From Liolophura sinensis (Eukaryota; Mollusca; Polyplacophora; Chitonida; Chitonidae), in contig NC_088301.1 in NCBI RefSeq assembly GCF_032854445.1, positions 22,869,808 through 22,933,807 on the forward strand: 64,000 nucleotides of DNA, given 5' to 3'. The translations under genes and the position numbers were made by a program. Shown one piece after another: positions 1 through 12,214 of this stretch. A model generated the notes under the pieces. It did no database searches. It was not told the origin of the DNA and saw only the letters and a program-made list of their open reading frames with translations. How positions within the stretch are numbered: the first letter of the stretch is position 1; every line of letters begins with the position of its first letter.

Positions 1-1690
1 TGAAAATGTAGACATTGAGCATTATTTACGGTACCATTGTTGTAGATCAGCAGAATATAAAATGATTTACAATATCATTTATGACCAGTTTTGAAATTAG
101 CTGTTCCAATAGCGTATACCAGCGACCAAGGCCGAATTCACAGTACCTCTATATAGCTTCACGTATGCATGATCACGTATATTATTTTACTTAATTTCTC
201 TTTAAGCAAAGTAGCGTTAGTGTGCATTAACGGATGGTATATTAATCGTATTGTTATATCAAGAGTTTCTTAAGATAATTTTGCGGGCTGAATAGATATG
301 GAATTTGTCTGAAAAGGACCTGAGTTTTTTTTCCGATCCGCGTTATTCCTATAAACCAGGCGTCTTCATAATACCACTAATCAACCCTATCCGACGGCCA
401 TGTACCCAGCGATTACATTTAACACGATGTCCTGGGTAACATGAGTTAGAACAAGTAGGAAACAGGGCCCCCTGAGGCTCTGGAAACCCCTCTCGACAGT
501 GCAAACCTTCATCACGAACGGTGAGAGCGGATTGCAGGGATTGCAACAGCGTGGAATAAAGCAAACTTTGTATGGTTTTCGTTGTTTTCTATAAATCTTA
601 AACTTGGCAACACCTGAGCCAGGTCTCTCCTGCCAGCGCAGGTGTCCAGGTTATAATATACGGTTAGTTTCATAATTCACTTGTTATCGCCTGAACATTG
701 TAGGTGCTGAAACTTTAGTTTACAAAAGCACCTTGTTTACTCTTTAGCGATACCGAGAAGTGGGACAAGGCGAATTACGATGAAAATCGTGATTAGGATG
801 CATTAGTAAACTTATCTTGAAGTCACACGCGAAAGAACTTTTTGAAGTGGCATGATGTCATTTATACAAAGAATTACGAGATAAAAAGACCACAGCATGC
901 AGAATAAAACCAGAGCAGCGACAACAGTGTCATAGTTAGCAAATGGTCGCATGCATTCAGTATGGCCTCGTGTCAGTTTACCACGGGTTTTATTCTAACT
1001 GTTCATGTCAATGCCTAAGTGATAAATACATTGGTTTATGTTTGTATAGGTTGTTTGGAAATCTGCTACAATTATTGTCTCATAGTGACCCGTTGTCTCC
1101 TGAGGATTAAGAAGTGAGCGATGCATTTGACACCTGTAGTGTGTGAGTTTGGGGGTGGGTGGGTTAGGGAGATGAATCGGTTTCCTACGGTTTCCTCCAC
1201 TCGTTAACCTTCCCGTTGTCAGACAGGTCAAATGTTGTAGAATAAAGCCTATAGCCTGCAGCAATCAAAGAAATAAATTTATATATTTAACTAACAACTG
1301 GAGAATAATGTCACTGGATCGCTCCCAAGGAAATGATTGGACATTCGAATTTATATAGTGCTCGTCGGTTAACCTAACCTGTGTTATAAGATAACACTTT
1401 TCCGATGCCATCATTCCTCTGTAACAACAACTTTCAACTATCATTTGTGAAAAAGCAACAGGAAAACAGTTTTAAAAAAATTTCAGTTCCACTCTGTCGT
1501 CATATTACTGATGCAAAGCGTGGTAAAAACAAAAACTATATTAAAGGGAAGATTAAAGCAAGTTTCATGTAAGTAGAGAAATAAAAATCACGAAATTAGT
1601 GACACTACATGTTCAGTTTAGTCGTCTTTGAATTCGTATAAGAATACTCTCTTTACCCGGACTGCGTTTAATAAGATTAATGCTAAGAGA
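1..1690. other. no supported gene; one G-quadruplex motif
   Basis: No splice-bounded reading frame or recognised repeat. The frames that stay open are short and of the length expected by chance. One canonical G-quadruplex motif lies at 1151-1169 on the plus strand. A phrase near 985-1010 (ttattctaactgttcat) recurs at about 2285-2301, which hints at an old dispersed repeat too decayed to classify. Confidence 0.5.
1151..1169 (+). other. G-quadruplex motif
   Basis: The sequence gggggtgggtgggttaggg has four G-tracts of at least three, separated by loops of one, one and three bases. It therefore meets the usual G4 pattern. Short loops of this kind are known to favour stable folding. No gene is placed next to it, so a role is not assigned. 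Confidence 0.6.
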
Positions 1691-1890
1691 CTCTAAAGGA
1701 ATATTTCGTTTTTATTTCGTTTCATGCCGATAAAGGCAAATGAGGTATGGTAATACTACCCTTCTGATTTCGTTTCATGTATGATATGTAAACCATACGA
1801 GCAGTATTACATGTCGTTTTATTTCGTTTCATGACCATGAAGACAAATGACGGGTGGGTAATACATGTCTTTTCGGCCAATGGCGACAAA
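1691..1890. repeat. short degenerate tandem motif
   Basis: The phrase atttcgtttcatg recurs about every 55-75 bases (near 1714, 1768 and 1823). Each time it is followed by related text containing aaatga and ggtaata. About three imperfect units are visible. It looks like a small decayed tandem duplication. Confidence 0.35.
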
Positions 1891-4267
1891 GACACATGAG
1901 ACGTAATGCTCACAAGAAATAAACGTTTTTCATTGGGAGATTCGAGGACGAGCTACACAGACGGTCCAGATAACAGTAGAACGCATCTTTTTCCTCTGTA
2001 ACGTCACAGTGCGTGTGTACTTCATATATGTTTTATGAGCACGCCTACACCGATAATGGTGACGTAATGTAGGAAAGAACAAATGAGCTCAGAGCTTTGG
2101 GCCGTCTTGATACAGGCGGAAGGAGTTTTACGAGTTCCTCATTCCATTCAAGCATGGCGAGAAAGACATAGAAGGCGTAAAGCGGGCGATATAAAACACT
2201 TACTACACTGAATGCGAAAAAAGAAGAGCGACGACCGAGTGGTAGTTGACAAACGGCCTCTGTCAATATACCTCAGTTTGGGCTTTATTCTAACTGTTCA
2301 TATAACATGCTTACACAGTAGTAAAATAATTTAGGTGAACACCGTTGCTTAAGCATCGTTGCTTAAGCAGAATTAGGCATAAAAAGGCAATGATTTTACC
2401 TGCAGTTTTTTTAGACGTTTCTTGTCTAAAATTACTCAAAATGTTGTCTTGTCATCACACTTAATGACCAGTAACATAAAAATAACGGAAAGCGTTCGTT
2501 TCGTCAATCATCTTCAATTTAAATTACAAACAGTTAAATGTAAGCAATATGGCGCGTATGATATTGCACCCACGTTGAGTTGAAGGGCTTGAGGTTCTCG
2601 ATCAACAGATTTAAATGGATTATTTCATTGCTACCGTGAATCCACAAGTTTTCGTGCTGTAAGAAATTCCTTGTTTTTATTAGACTCATAAATCAATATG
2701 ATTCCTTTGAAACCATATATACGCTTCGATATTTTTATGCCTTGAGGAAACATGTAGAGTGAAAAATGACTTTCCGATATATGATAGTCACTTTGTGGCT
2801 GGTATAGGTAAATATAGTAATTTTTGTACAAGATGGATTACATGCATAAATATTTGAGTGTAACGTGAATATATCTGATATGTTGAGGAACGACAATCTC
2901 GTGATTTAAAATGGACGAGGTTGAGACACGGATCTTCGATAGTAGAGTGTTTCAGTATTAAAATTTCAGACTATCACACTGTCACACTATGACGTCGTTG
3001 CTGTCGTTTTGCTCCCTGTGTTGTAAGTCTTTTCTTACATTACATTTCGCTGGTAATACCATGCTACAGAATTGTTATGTGTTCATAGATAACAGCGAAA
3101 TAAAAGGGAAGTCTTGTTCGCCTCTTTTGTGGTCGTTTGCTATAACACGAACCTTACGGATTTTCCATTAAAAACTACCTCTTACGTCATAGCTTATGCG
3201 TTTTTGCGCGTTGCGTGAAGTTAAAAAGAAAATGGCTTCAGTAAAATTCTGTTAATGATTAAGAGCAGAGGATTTAGGGAACCGTTTTGGAAACAATTAG
3301 TTGAACTATTTTTAAAAATTTTCGACAGTTGCTCTGAGCTAAGCGCTCTTCTATTTAACAGATGGCCGTTATAAAAAGACAGCTACTTTTTAACGCAAGG
3401 AGCCAAGCCAAAATGTATGAAGACTTCGGATGAAGTAGGGCGGCTTGCTGTCACTCGCAGTGGGATCCGAGCTGAATCTCCAGTGTCATTTTCCTTGAGA
3501 CATTTCATTTCTAAGAAAAACAGCTGGTTCTTCCTGTCAACTGAGTAGCAAAGAGTGTGTAAAACATACTGACATGCGTAGATGATCTCAGGCTCAGATA
3601 TTCTATCTCTCTTAAAATTTCACACTGCGCGTGTTTTTTCCTCTCATTTTCTTCTCCTTTTAGCCACACCTCCAATGATCCTGTCATCTTTTCGATGGCA
3701 AGGAAGGAAGCCAGACACCTGCACTTTGCATAATATTCTTGCGCTTATTACTCATAACGTATTCAGTGGACACTGGACAATAATTTATCATGCATTAAGC
3801 AAGGAGAACACCTGACATAAAGTGCACCGTTAAGTGTTATATCATTTCGCAGCCAAGAACGCAGAGCGGAGAACATACTACATCTTCCTTGTAGTTACCT
3901 ACTCCGATCTGTCAACTAAAATACAGAGGTAACATTCCTGAACGTTAACTGACGGAAAAAAAAAAGCGGAGACCTCAACGTAGATGACAGTACAGCAATT
4001 CAGGATAGTAAAATCTGTGGAAGGAGTGAATGAATGATTATGGCGTAACACCATGCACTTTTGCAATCATACTGCAGCGAGAACATGTGCAAACTATGGA
4101 AACTCGGAATAAAATTATATAGAGCGAGCTTCTGTGTGAATGGGTAGTGGGAGAGTAATATAAGCAAGACGTTTTCAGTCGATATTGTATGAAATTGGCC
4201 GCCACTTTTAGAAGACAGCACCTGACACGACGCGCCGTATGCCTCATACATCTACACTGAAAAAATT
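1891..4267. other. no supported gene or repeat
   Basis: AT-rich DNA in which I see no convincing exon, no SINE body and no array. Open frames here (for example 2045-2266 on the minus strand and 3582-3815 on the plus strand) are short, lack flanking splice signals of quality and have no recognisable protein content. Confidence 0.4.
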
Positions 4268-4500
4268 AATTTGTTAATTTTAACAGAATGTCTATTGCCT
4301 GCTTCATGCTAAAGTGTATTTTGTTATTGCAGCAGATTGTTCGGTTAAATATAACACACATATGTTATTAATTCGACATAAAGATTCTATTAGACTAACA
4401 AGATATTATTACCGAATATAACAGGATATTGTGCCATAGTAACAGAATTAATTCCAGCATCACTCAGACAACAGACTTTCTGTTAAATTTAACAGATGAA
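4268..4500 (+). mobile_element. short non-autonomous element with palindromic 3' end, copy 1
   Basis: The right end holds a perfect 18-bp palindrome TCTGTTAAATTTAACAGA (4479-4496), preceded by cactcagacaacagac. The left end (about 4273-4292) carries a similar ttgttaattttaacaga, so the two ends are imperfect inverted copies. The same right end recurs at 51283-51304 and 55559-55600, which makes this a family. With no coding capacity and inverted ends, it fits a MITE-like DNA element. I cannot assign a superfamily. Confidence 0.55.
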
Positions 4501-7500
4501 TTTTTTGGCGTGAACGCAACACGTTGACATGCCACACGTCCACACGCTAACATGCGCACTCATTTGTAAACAGACATCTCGGTCACGTGTAAAATATTTA
4601 CGTGTTACACACTGACATACAACACGTTTTTGCAAGCACATTTACACTGGTTGGAACACTTTAGAAATAAATGAAGAATGAACAAAACGAGGTATATACC
4701 ATCTATTTCGTTTGAAGTGTGGCCTCGCCATACTGCAACTGCATAATACTGGATCATACTAAAACATGTTGGATAGCATATGATCCAGTCCTATAATATT
4801 GTGTCTTAAACTGCATTTCTAATTCAATATAAGTTTCCTAAACTCTAGACTGTTCTAGACTTGGCATATAAGGAGAGAGCATTCAGAATGTCTGGTCATC
4901 TGAGTTATTTTATCTTGTTCCGCTTCACCATGAGCTAGCGACTGGACGATGTTATTGTTGTGTGAAGGCTTTATAACTCCGAATGTTGCACAGCAGTCCA
5001 GTATTGTTCTGTCGGAGAAATTAGCTATGACAGCTGTTTGAACTTTACATCATTCTACAAAACTCGAATATTTTTGTAGGTGGGGGGAGGTGGTGGTTCT
5101 GACTTTTGTCGGGTTATTTACTCGTAAGGATGAAAATGTCATCATAGATGTCGTCAAGAAGTTGTAATCTGTTTCATTGAACTGACCCACACAAGCGAAC
5201 AGGTCCACCAATATTTGCAAGTACCGTTCGTCACCACCGTTCTTGTGATGTAGCAAAGGATTTACACAATTCCGCGCAAAATTCTGTTTCTATTTTAATA
5301 GCACAAACAATGACGTCACGCATTCTGCGTGGAGTGTTTTCCCATGGTGTAAACGTATCTTGCCTTACAGCATTTATTAGATTCTGATTCAAATGTCTGG
5401 TAGAAAATGTAGGTGACCTGTCAACCGCTGGTACTTCGCGTTGCCTCGGTGATTTCCGCTTGACGATCGGGAAACCGTTATCTTGGATGTAGGTTTCGAG
5501 TTGACACGAACAAGCCGGCAGCTTTAACGACTCTCATTGGCTGAGAGGCAACACACCCCCAGCATAAATTACAGGATGTTAAAGATGGAGGAGGCGATGG
5601 ACTGAGCGATTTATGCCAACTTTGACGATTTCAGGCTTTACGTTTATGGCGATAAAAAAATCGCAGAATTATGCAGCAAGTCCAACCAGATAGAAAAAAA
5701 TGTGCTCTTTTCAGTCTAAAGTGTCATTTTAAAAATTTTCTTCTCCTTTAAAGATACACTATGAAAGTCTTTCACTCGAAGTGGGCATAAGCATCTGTGT
5801 TTACTACCCTAGCATGATACCTTTATGTGGAGTTACAATGAAAGCCCGACTGAGATCACTATATTTGTATGTCCAGAAACTATTCATGGACGACCGGTTG
5901 AAAAGTTGAATTGAATGTCATGCCTAGAAATATCGACTGTCTTCCATGCATCAATGGGAATTGTTGGTTACTTTTCTGTCACATATTACCAGCTTTATGT
6001 ATTATTTCTTACATGCATTACTTAGGGAACGCGTATTTTAGGCTATTTTGGGAATGAGCCTTGCGATCATGGGCTTGGAACGCTGCTTTAGGGTTTATAA
6101 GTGTTATACGAATGTCGAATAACGCTAATACTTAAGTTCTGCCTTGTGCAGTTGTGTGAAATAATGTGGTGTACTTCTTAATAGTAATGTACTTTATGGT
6201 TTTGCCGATTAATCTGACTAAATATGTAAACACTGATTTTGTACACTGCAGCGATGTTTACACGAACAGTTATCATCAAACCGCTACTGATTCACCTCCA
6301 TGTGGGTGGGAGGTCATGCAGATGTGACTCTCTACTACATCTAAGGGTCTACAAAAACCAACATCGCCTTCTAATGTGAAATACAAGAATATTAACACAT
6401 TCCCAAAGTTATGGGAATGTTTCTCAAGAACGCCATATCATTTCCGTTTATATTCTTTAAACAAGAGCACAAAGAGATTCCAGAATCGGAGTTAATTAAC
6501 AGTCTAATTAAAACATTTCTTCTCGTTAAAACGAACAATTGCTGCACATGTGGGAAAAAAAGTGCAAACCAAATTTGCGAAAACAATTTTTGCCATATGG
6601 CAATGCTCTGACAAAACATGAGTTTCAATGGAATTCCATCTAGTCCTGTTGATAAATACTGAAATAGGCTATACCAGAGCACAGTTTACGACCCCCCACG
6701 TCATTGTATGTCCTTAGTATACTCCCTGGCATGTAAATTGAAGAATTAATTAAACTGAGACATTCCATTTACCATTTCTCCTGAGAGGCTCAAGTCAAAC
6801 CACGATGACAAATAAGGCTGTCTCAATGAGGATTTCCGCCGTTCTTTAATTGTGGCTTTTCTATCGGTTACAGTCTATCACGGATCACCTCCGATCTGCC
6901 TCTCCTATATCAAACCCACCCCACCCCCCATCCACCTTCCCCGACAGCACATCTCACTCATGCATCCTATTTCTTTACAAACTTTCCACTGTCCCACATA
7001 GATCGATATCTCAACCAGTGTATATCCGGTACAGCGTGCTTCCAGGTTTTTCTTTCACGGAAACATCCGACCGTATTTTCGGCTCAGTCCGGTTCAAGCC
7101 TGGAGAACCCCCGGCACCGCCGGAAATATCCGACCGACATTGTGACGGACTGGACCATTCGTGTTATTATCGAAGGAGAATCTGGCGTTTTGTTGGGCGA
7201 TGTATCAATTTGCAGGTCTGTCCATCACATCTATACATCCTTTGCAAACGTACGGGATTGTATCATCGGCCGGTCGACGCCATATCGATCCCTAAATAAT
7301 CAAGGGGCAATTTTGGTACGATGAGAATATCTTAACCCCATTCATCTACATATAGCATGCATAAAGCGAACACTAAACATGGGGTCAAGATACACGTAGA
7401 CAAATAGATAAAGGCCTAAAGCGATTTTCAGCAAAACATGCATATGGTATAATATTCAACTTGTTTTCACGATAATATCTACAGAAGCAGGACTTTCATG

Positions 7501-8260
7501 TCTCTATATAACAGGATTCGAAAGGCTTGAATGACATTTTTGGTCTATTCGACCAAACCCGTTTGTTGTCTTCGGCCTGTGGCCATGCAATGCATACGTT
7601 TCAATTGCCTTCAGGTTGCTAAGAGCCATCAATTTCTCGTAGATGATCGCTAGTTAGGTCCATGCGCCTTGTTGTTATTTTCAGGATATAGAATTACATG
7701 CAAACAACAAAAAGCTATTTACTCACGATTATCGGAAGAATCTCTTTTTTGTGTCTTTGCTAAATGTCATTAGAAACTGTCAGTAAAGTGAAGACTTAAA
7801 AGGAGACATTTTATGTTCTTATTTTGCGGCGTTCTTTCTGTCTTCTTGTTTTTTTGTGTGTGTTGTTTTTCTTGTCAGAGACATATTAAATGGTCAGGGT
7901 ACTGTAATACTTTACTCCTACTATTATTTCAAATGACTGTTATCCGATATAATATATGAGATAATTTTTATTGTTACTCTGTCAAATTCCTCATTCTGTT
8001 TTTTCATGATAGTATCTAATGATAGCTTCGCACAACCTCTTTACTGTGACTGATGACCTTAAGTGATGTTTTGGATTACACGAAAATCCATGGATAAACT
8101 GGTGCTTATTGGTATGTGTGGTCACTCATAGCCATGCCTGAGTAAGCAGCGTCACTAAAAACATGTCCGTCGAGAATATCTGGGGGAAACCGGTCTAAAA
8201 TGGCAAGTTTCAGATCAGTTCTTGGCAGTGGCAATGGGTCTCTGAGGAGAATCAGTCTAA
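4501..8260. other. no supported gene or repeat
   Basis: No recognised repeat. The longest open frame (6850-7299, plus strand) is 149 codons. It is proline- and serine-rich at first because of a CCACCCC-rich stretch, and has no good splice boundaries. A second frame at 7142-7321 is open for 60 codons. Both are within what chance gives in a window of this size. Confidence 0.4.
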
Positions 8261-8406
8261 TATTTATTTACTTGTATTTGATTGGTATTTCACTTAGACG
8301 ACGGCGCCCGGCATATTGGTGGGAGGAAACCGGGCAGAACCCAGGTACAACCTACGACCATCTACAGATTACTGGAAGACCTTCTCACATGCGACCGGAG
8401 AGGAAG
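8261..8406 (-). mobile_element. SINE type 1, truncated copy
   Basis: Read on the minus strand this holds the body of the common SINE: the ccggagagg block, the rewritten 'ctgtagatggtcgtagg' block and the cggtttcctcccaccaat block. The short cttgagtacggcgtaaaac segment is deleted, so the body runs straight into the tail. The tRNA-like head is missing. An old, decayed copy. Confidence 0.75.
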
Positions 8407-9533
8407 AATCATTCTGGTATAGCGTATTTAAAACCATCTCATTGCAAGACTCTTCAACCAAGCAGACCATTTTAAACAAGATTTTTTAAGATTTGACTTT
8501 ATCAAAAAATTTTCGGCAGAGCCAGTCAAGAATTTCTAACATCAAGTCATATGTGTGATATCTGAGTAGGCCTGTCTGATAGCGCGTTCAAGATCATCTC
8601 ATAGTGAGACCGGACTATAAAGACATCTTCATCAGGTCTGAGCGAGGATCTAGGAATAGGGCTGTTAGTTACTAAGGGAACTGGTGGCTGTATGTGGCCT
8701 ATTACAGCCACTGGAAGCATTTGCCAAAATGTTACGTCAGCGAGTAAAAAGTTCCAACGTTATTCCAAAGCTCTAGACAGCTCGTTTAAGATCAAGACTT
8801 GAGTTTCGTCGGTTCTTAACTAATGCGACTAATTACGTGCGGTTAGCCAAAGGACAAGGGCAAACTTTATCGATTGAAAACATCTTTGCGCCCATTGTAA
8901 TTTGCAGGACTCTGGGACACAAGATAGGTGACATTTTTTTATTGGGTACATCAAAGAGATTTGAACAGATATCGATCTTTGGTCGCCTCTGCTTTGGCTG
9001 ATTGGCACCACATGATATTCGTGCCTGGAAAAGACGTCGGTGTTTGAAGTGAGATAGAATGAGTACGCCATCCTTTATCTATGAAATTCAGATATAAACA
9101 CAAACAACTGCCAAAGTAAACGAAAAAACAAAATCGAGATTATGATGGGATTTTTCTGTCGCTTTTTTTCTTCTTTCTTTCAGACGTTTTTTTTTTCATG
9201 GTGAATGCCAAATTTCATAAATCACAGGAAAACATTTTAGACACTACAGCGACATTAGATTTAGGTGGGATATCAGTTCCATGAAACAGATTTCCCCTGC
9301 TCTTGATATTAGTAATTTTGGATAGTTTAGCCTTTATATGATACACTTATATAAAGCTTGCATGAGCCTCTATTTATTCCAGACTGATCGTTTCATCTTT
9401 CCCCTTCAGATAGATTTTAGAGAGATTGTGATTATTGTCTTGCGCTTTGTCGTATACACATATTCGATGTGGTGATTTTTTCTCATCTTAAAATTAAGGT
9501 CACTCATCTTTTGTGTTTGTGTCTTGGTTACAG
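8407..9533. other. no supported gene or repeat
   Basis: Nothing recognised. A pyrimidine-rich stretch ending cttctttctttcag at 9170-9184 looks like a splice acceptor, but what follows is a poly-T run. The downstream open frame (about 34 codons) is too short to support a call. Confidence 0.35.
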
Positions 9534-9620
9534 ACACGAAACAGGCTCAGTCACGGACTGATACAATCTCCACCAGGTAGTACTACAATCAGGATCAAGT
9601 ATTCATGCAATCTGAAGCAG
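9534..9620 (+). CDS. candidate internal exon, low confidence
   Basis: The acceptor ttgtgtcttggttacag ends at 9533 with a clear pyrimidine-rich tract. Two donors follow: CCACCAG/gtagta after 9576 (43-nt exon) and CTGAAGCAG/gtactc after about 9620. Phase 0 stays open across both and reads TRNRLSHGLIQSPP, then GSTTIRIKYSCNLKQ, before a stop further on. I recognise no domain. Neither donor is strong, and a frame this short is often open by chance. Confidence 0.2.
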
Positions 9621-10354
9621 GTACTCATTAGATCTGAATCAGATACTGCGTGAGGTGATTAAGGGATAGAATTAGTCGCGTAACTTTGTTTAATTAAACT
9701 AAGCTGTCAGCTCATCTAATGCAGTCACACGAGATATTTAATATGACTGACATAGACGACAGTCATTATCACATCGAAGTCGGCCAGACTAGACGATTAG
9801 CCGGAGTTTCAGGCACTTCTGGTAGGTTAAAGACTTAAGGTCTGCTAGAAAGTTGTTCTATTTTACTCGCTCTGTAGAGTCGATATTGCCCTCAATGTAA
9901 AATAGGGTAATTTTAACATCGGCATGTAATGGAAGAATATAGGTGTCCTTGAGTTTATCTTTCAACAGTTTTCTTGTTAATCTTGATTTACAAACACATG
10001 TTGCGTAGGTTTATTCAGGCGATATACAGGTCAAAAGCATTTCAATCTGGCGTTGGTTATAGATCTGACTATGTCATAAGTCTTATTCAAATTCAAAAGT
10101 ATCACCGAAATAATGCAATACATCATAATGCTGAAGGTTGGGAATGGCACAAGTATATAGATCTGTTGTCAGCAACTTGAATGGAGCATCCACTTCGTTC
10201 TAATCGAACCTGACTGATCCGCCGACTTCATATTCATTTTAAAAATTTATAAATCAAAACAAAATCACAACATACTCTCTAAAAGCGACTGTGCAGCCTA
10301 CAAATTTGTACGTTCACAGTTACATGGGTAACAGTGGTTCACAAATGGTGTATC
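9621..10354. other. no supported gene or repeat
   Basis: AT-rich, with short open frames only. Nothing in it resembles a known repeat body or an RNA gene. Confidence 0.4.
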
Positions 10355-10356
10355 AT

Positions 10357-10419
<63 letters not shown>

Positions 10420-10612
10420 TTTGATGGGTGTTTTACGCCGTACGCAAGAATATTTCACTTATACAACGGCGGTTAGCATAATGATGGGAAAAAACCGTAC
10501 AAAGCCCGAGGGAAACACACAACCATCCACAGGCTGCTGCAGACCTTCCCGTACGTAGAGGAAGCCAGCATGAGCTGAACTTCAACTCACAGCGACATCA
10601 CTCACACACTAA
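10355..10612 (-). mobile_element. SINE type 1 with long ATTT tail
   Basis: On the plus strand the element starts with a long run of ATTT units (10355-10422), which is the SINE tail read backwards. The reversed body follows: ttttacgccgtacgcaagaa, then the block around 'accgtacaaagcccgaggg', then ggaagccagcatgagctg. Homology fades inside the tRNA-like head near 10610. Many substitutions relative to 15117-15380 mark it as old, although the tail is long and regular. Confidence 0.85.
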
Positions 10613-11489
10613 TCTCATCAGGCACGGATGCCCGCTGTTTGCCATATATCCCTGTGTCATGATGGGTGTGTTTCACAATTTGTTGACTGCCACGTCGTAC
10701 ACACAGTACACAGTAGTGTTGAGAGAGTATTGATCGATGGCCATAAACAATGACAGAACAAATAGGTTTCAATTTTGAAAAGTTGCCCCTGTGTGTTTTC
10801 TCACTCTCACTATTCGTACGGCCTTCAGTAACAATAATCGGTCAACGATGCTAATATGGCCGAACGGTGGTCTAACGTTCGTTGAAAACCACTTGACTTA
10901 ATTCCACCAATATGACGTGCATATAAGTTTATCCTTAACAGTCCGTTTTCCTTCACCCATAAAACTGACTGCGATCATTTAAGTAGAAACTTGAGTGTGA
11001 CATTAACCAGGAATTACATAAATCAATAAATCTAATGAAAAAGCGTCTGATGGATGCCTTTTGGCGATCTCCGAACAGCAATTTTTATTATCTCATGGTC
11101 ATGCGGAAACCTGATGCTTCTCTGTGGGAATTTTAACACATTACACTAAATATATTAGTCATTTTAGCGGAAGCAGGCGCCTGACAGTTTGTTTATCTCA
11201 AATGTCTTAGATATACTCCTTCTTTCAGCAGAAGGCAGAGGCGAAACAAAAAAATAACAATTATAAAACAGTACCAGATGCAGTGAATGGTTTCTTTTTT
11301 TTGTATTTCGTCCTACCAGTAATCTCTTCAAAGTGTTCGGATTTCAGTCTAAAAATGTAAAGGTGGCAGTGGTATATGTGATTTGCAGCTGAATGTTTTG
11401 TCCGTGGAGAACGAAACTAAGAGCTGTTCCCTTCGTCGTAATGCGGAAGCATGTCTAAGTGAGATCTCGAATGCATGAAACTTTTTTAA
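10613..11489. other. no supported gene; possible small SINE fragment
   Basis: A phrase near 10940-10978 (cccataaaactgactgc) matches the 3' body of the divergent SINE at 58088-58435, so a fragment of that family may lie here. An acceptor-like ctccttctttcag at about 11216-11228 is followed by 43 open codons with no clear donor. Neither supports a gene call. Confidence 0.35.
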
Positions 11490-11833
11490 TCCTTACGCAA
11501 ATTCTAACTCAACTGGAGTTTCCTTGGATTTTAGAGCTGCAGTTGCCAATAACACCAGTCAGTCAAGACTTCATGGCCCATCAACTTCTGATGGTTTGTA
11601 TCGTCCATGCATGAGAAGACTGTGCCTGTGCTAAGGAGCGTATGTTGGTATCTACGAAGAGATTGGTATATTCTTATACTTTATCCTTACGCTAATTCTA
11701 TTAAAGTCAACTGGGGTTTCCTTGGAATTTAGAGCTGCAGCCAGTCAGTCAAGGTATTAAACAGCATAAACTTCTGATGGTTTGTTTGATCCATCCATGA
11801 AGAGGCTGTGCCTGTGCTAAGGGCCGTATCTTC
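11490..11833. repeat. tandem duplication of a ~150-bp unit
   Basis: Two diverged copies sit at 11490-11645 and 11684-11833, offset by about 194 bases. Shared blocks are tccttacg, tttccttgga, ttagagctgcag, ccagtcagtcaag, acttctgatggtttgt and ctgtgcctgtgctaagg, all in the same order. Small indels separate the copies. No frame is conserved between them, so this looks like a non-coding segmental duplication. Confidence 0.8.
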
Positions 11834-11933
11834 GTCGCGCTGAATAAGATCGTCATGTTGCATGCATGTATGGGCAGTCGCAATCACTGGGCATCTTTAG
11901 ATTAACAACAACTTATTGGATACCTATTTAAGC

Positions 11934-12214
11934 CTGTGTGACCGAGGGGCTTAGCACTCCAACACGGCGCAATGACCCAGGGGCCTCTCACCTGTTCTGG
12001 TCGCTATGAGTTCAAGTCAGCTCATGCTGGCTTCCTCTCCGGTCGTACATGGCAAGGTCATGCAGCAACCTGTGGATGGTCGCAGTTTTCCCGCCTCTCT
12101 CCGTTTCATCCCACAACAATGCTGGCCGCCATCGTATAAGAATAAATATTCTTGATTACGGCGTAAAACTCAGATCAAATAGATAAATAGATAAATAAAT
12201 AAATAAATAAATAA
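11934..12214 (+). mobile_element. SINE type 1, near full length
   Basis: The tRNA-like head is degraded: the A-box region is reduced to gaggggcttagc. A recognisable gcgcaatgacccagg follows, and the B-box region reads gagttcaagtc. The body includes tgctggcttcctctccgg and cagcaacctgtggatggtcg. The tail is ataaataaat units. I could not find a clean target duplication. Confidence 0.85.

Noticed and set aside
349-564. Minus-strand 71-codon frame with four cysteines near its end
   Set aside because: No good acceptor or donor, chance length, and no recognised cysteine-rich domain.
6850-7299. 149-codon plus-strand frame
   Set aside because: Composition follows a C-rich stretch, no splice boundaries, and several frames of this length are expected by chance in 64 kb.
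10291-10558. Plus-strand frames reading LFIYLFIY
   Set aside because: They translate the ATTT tail of the SINE at 10355-10612.
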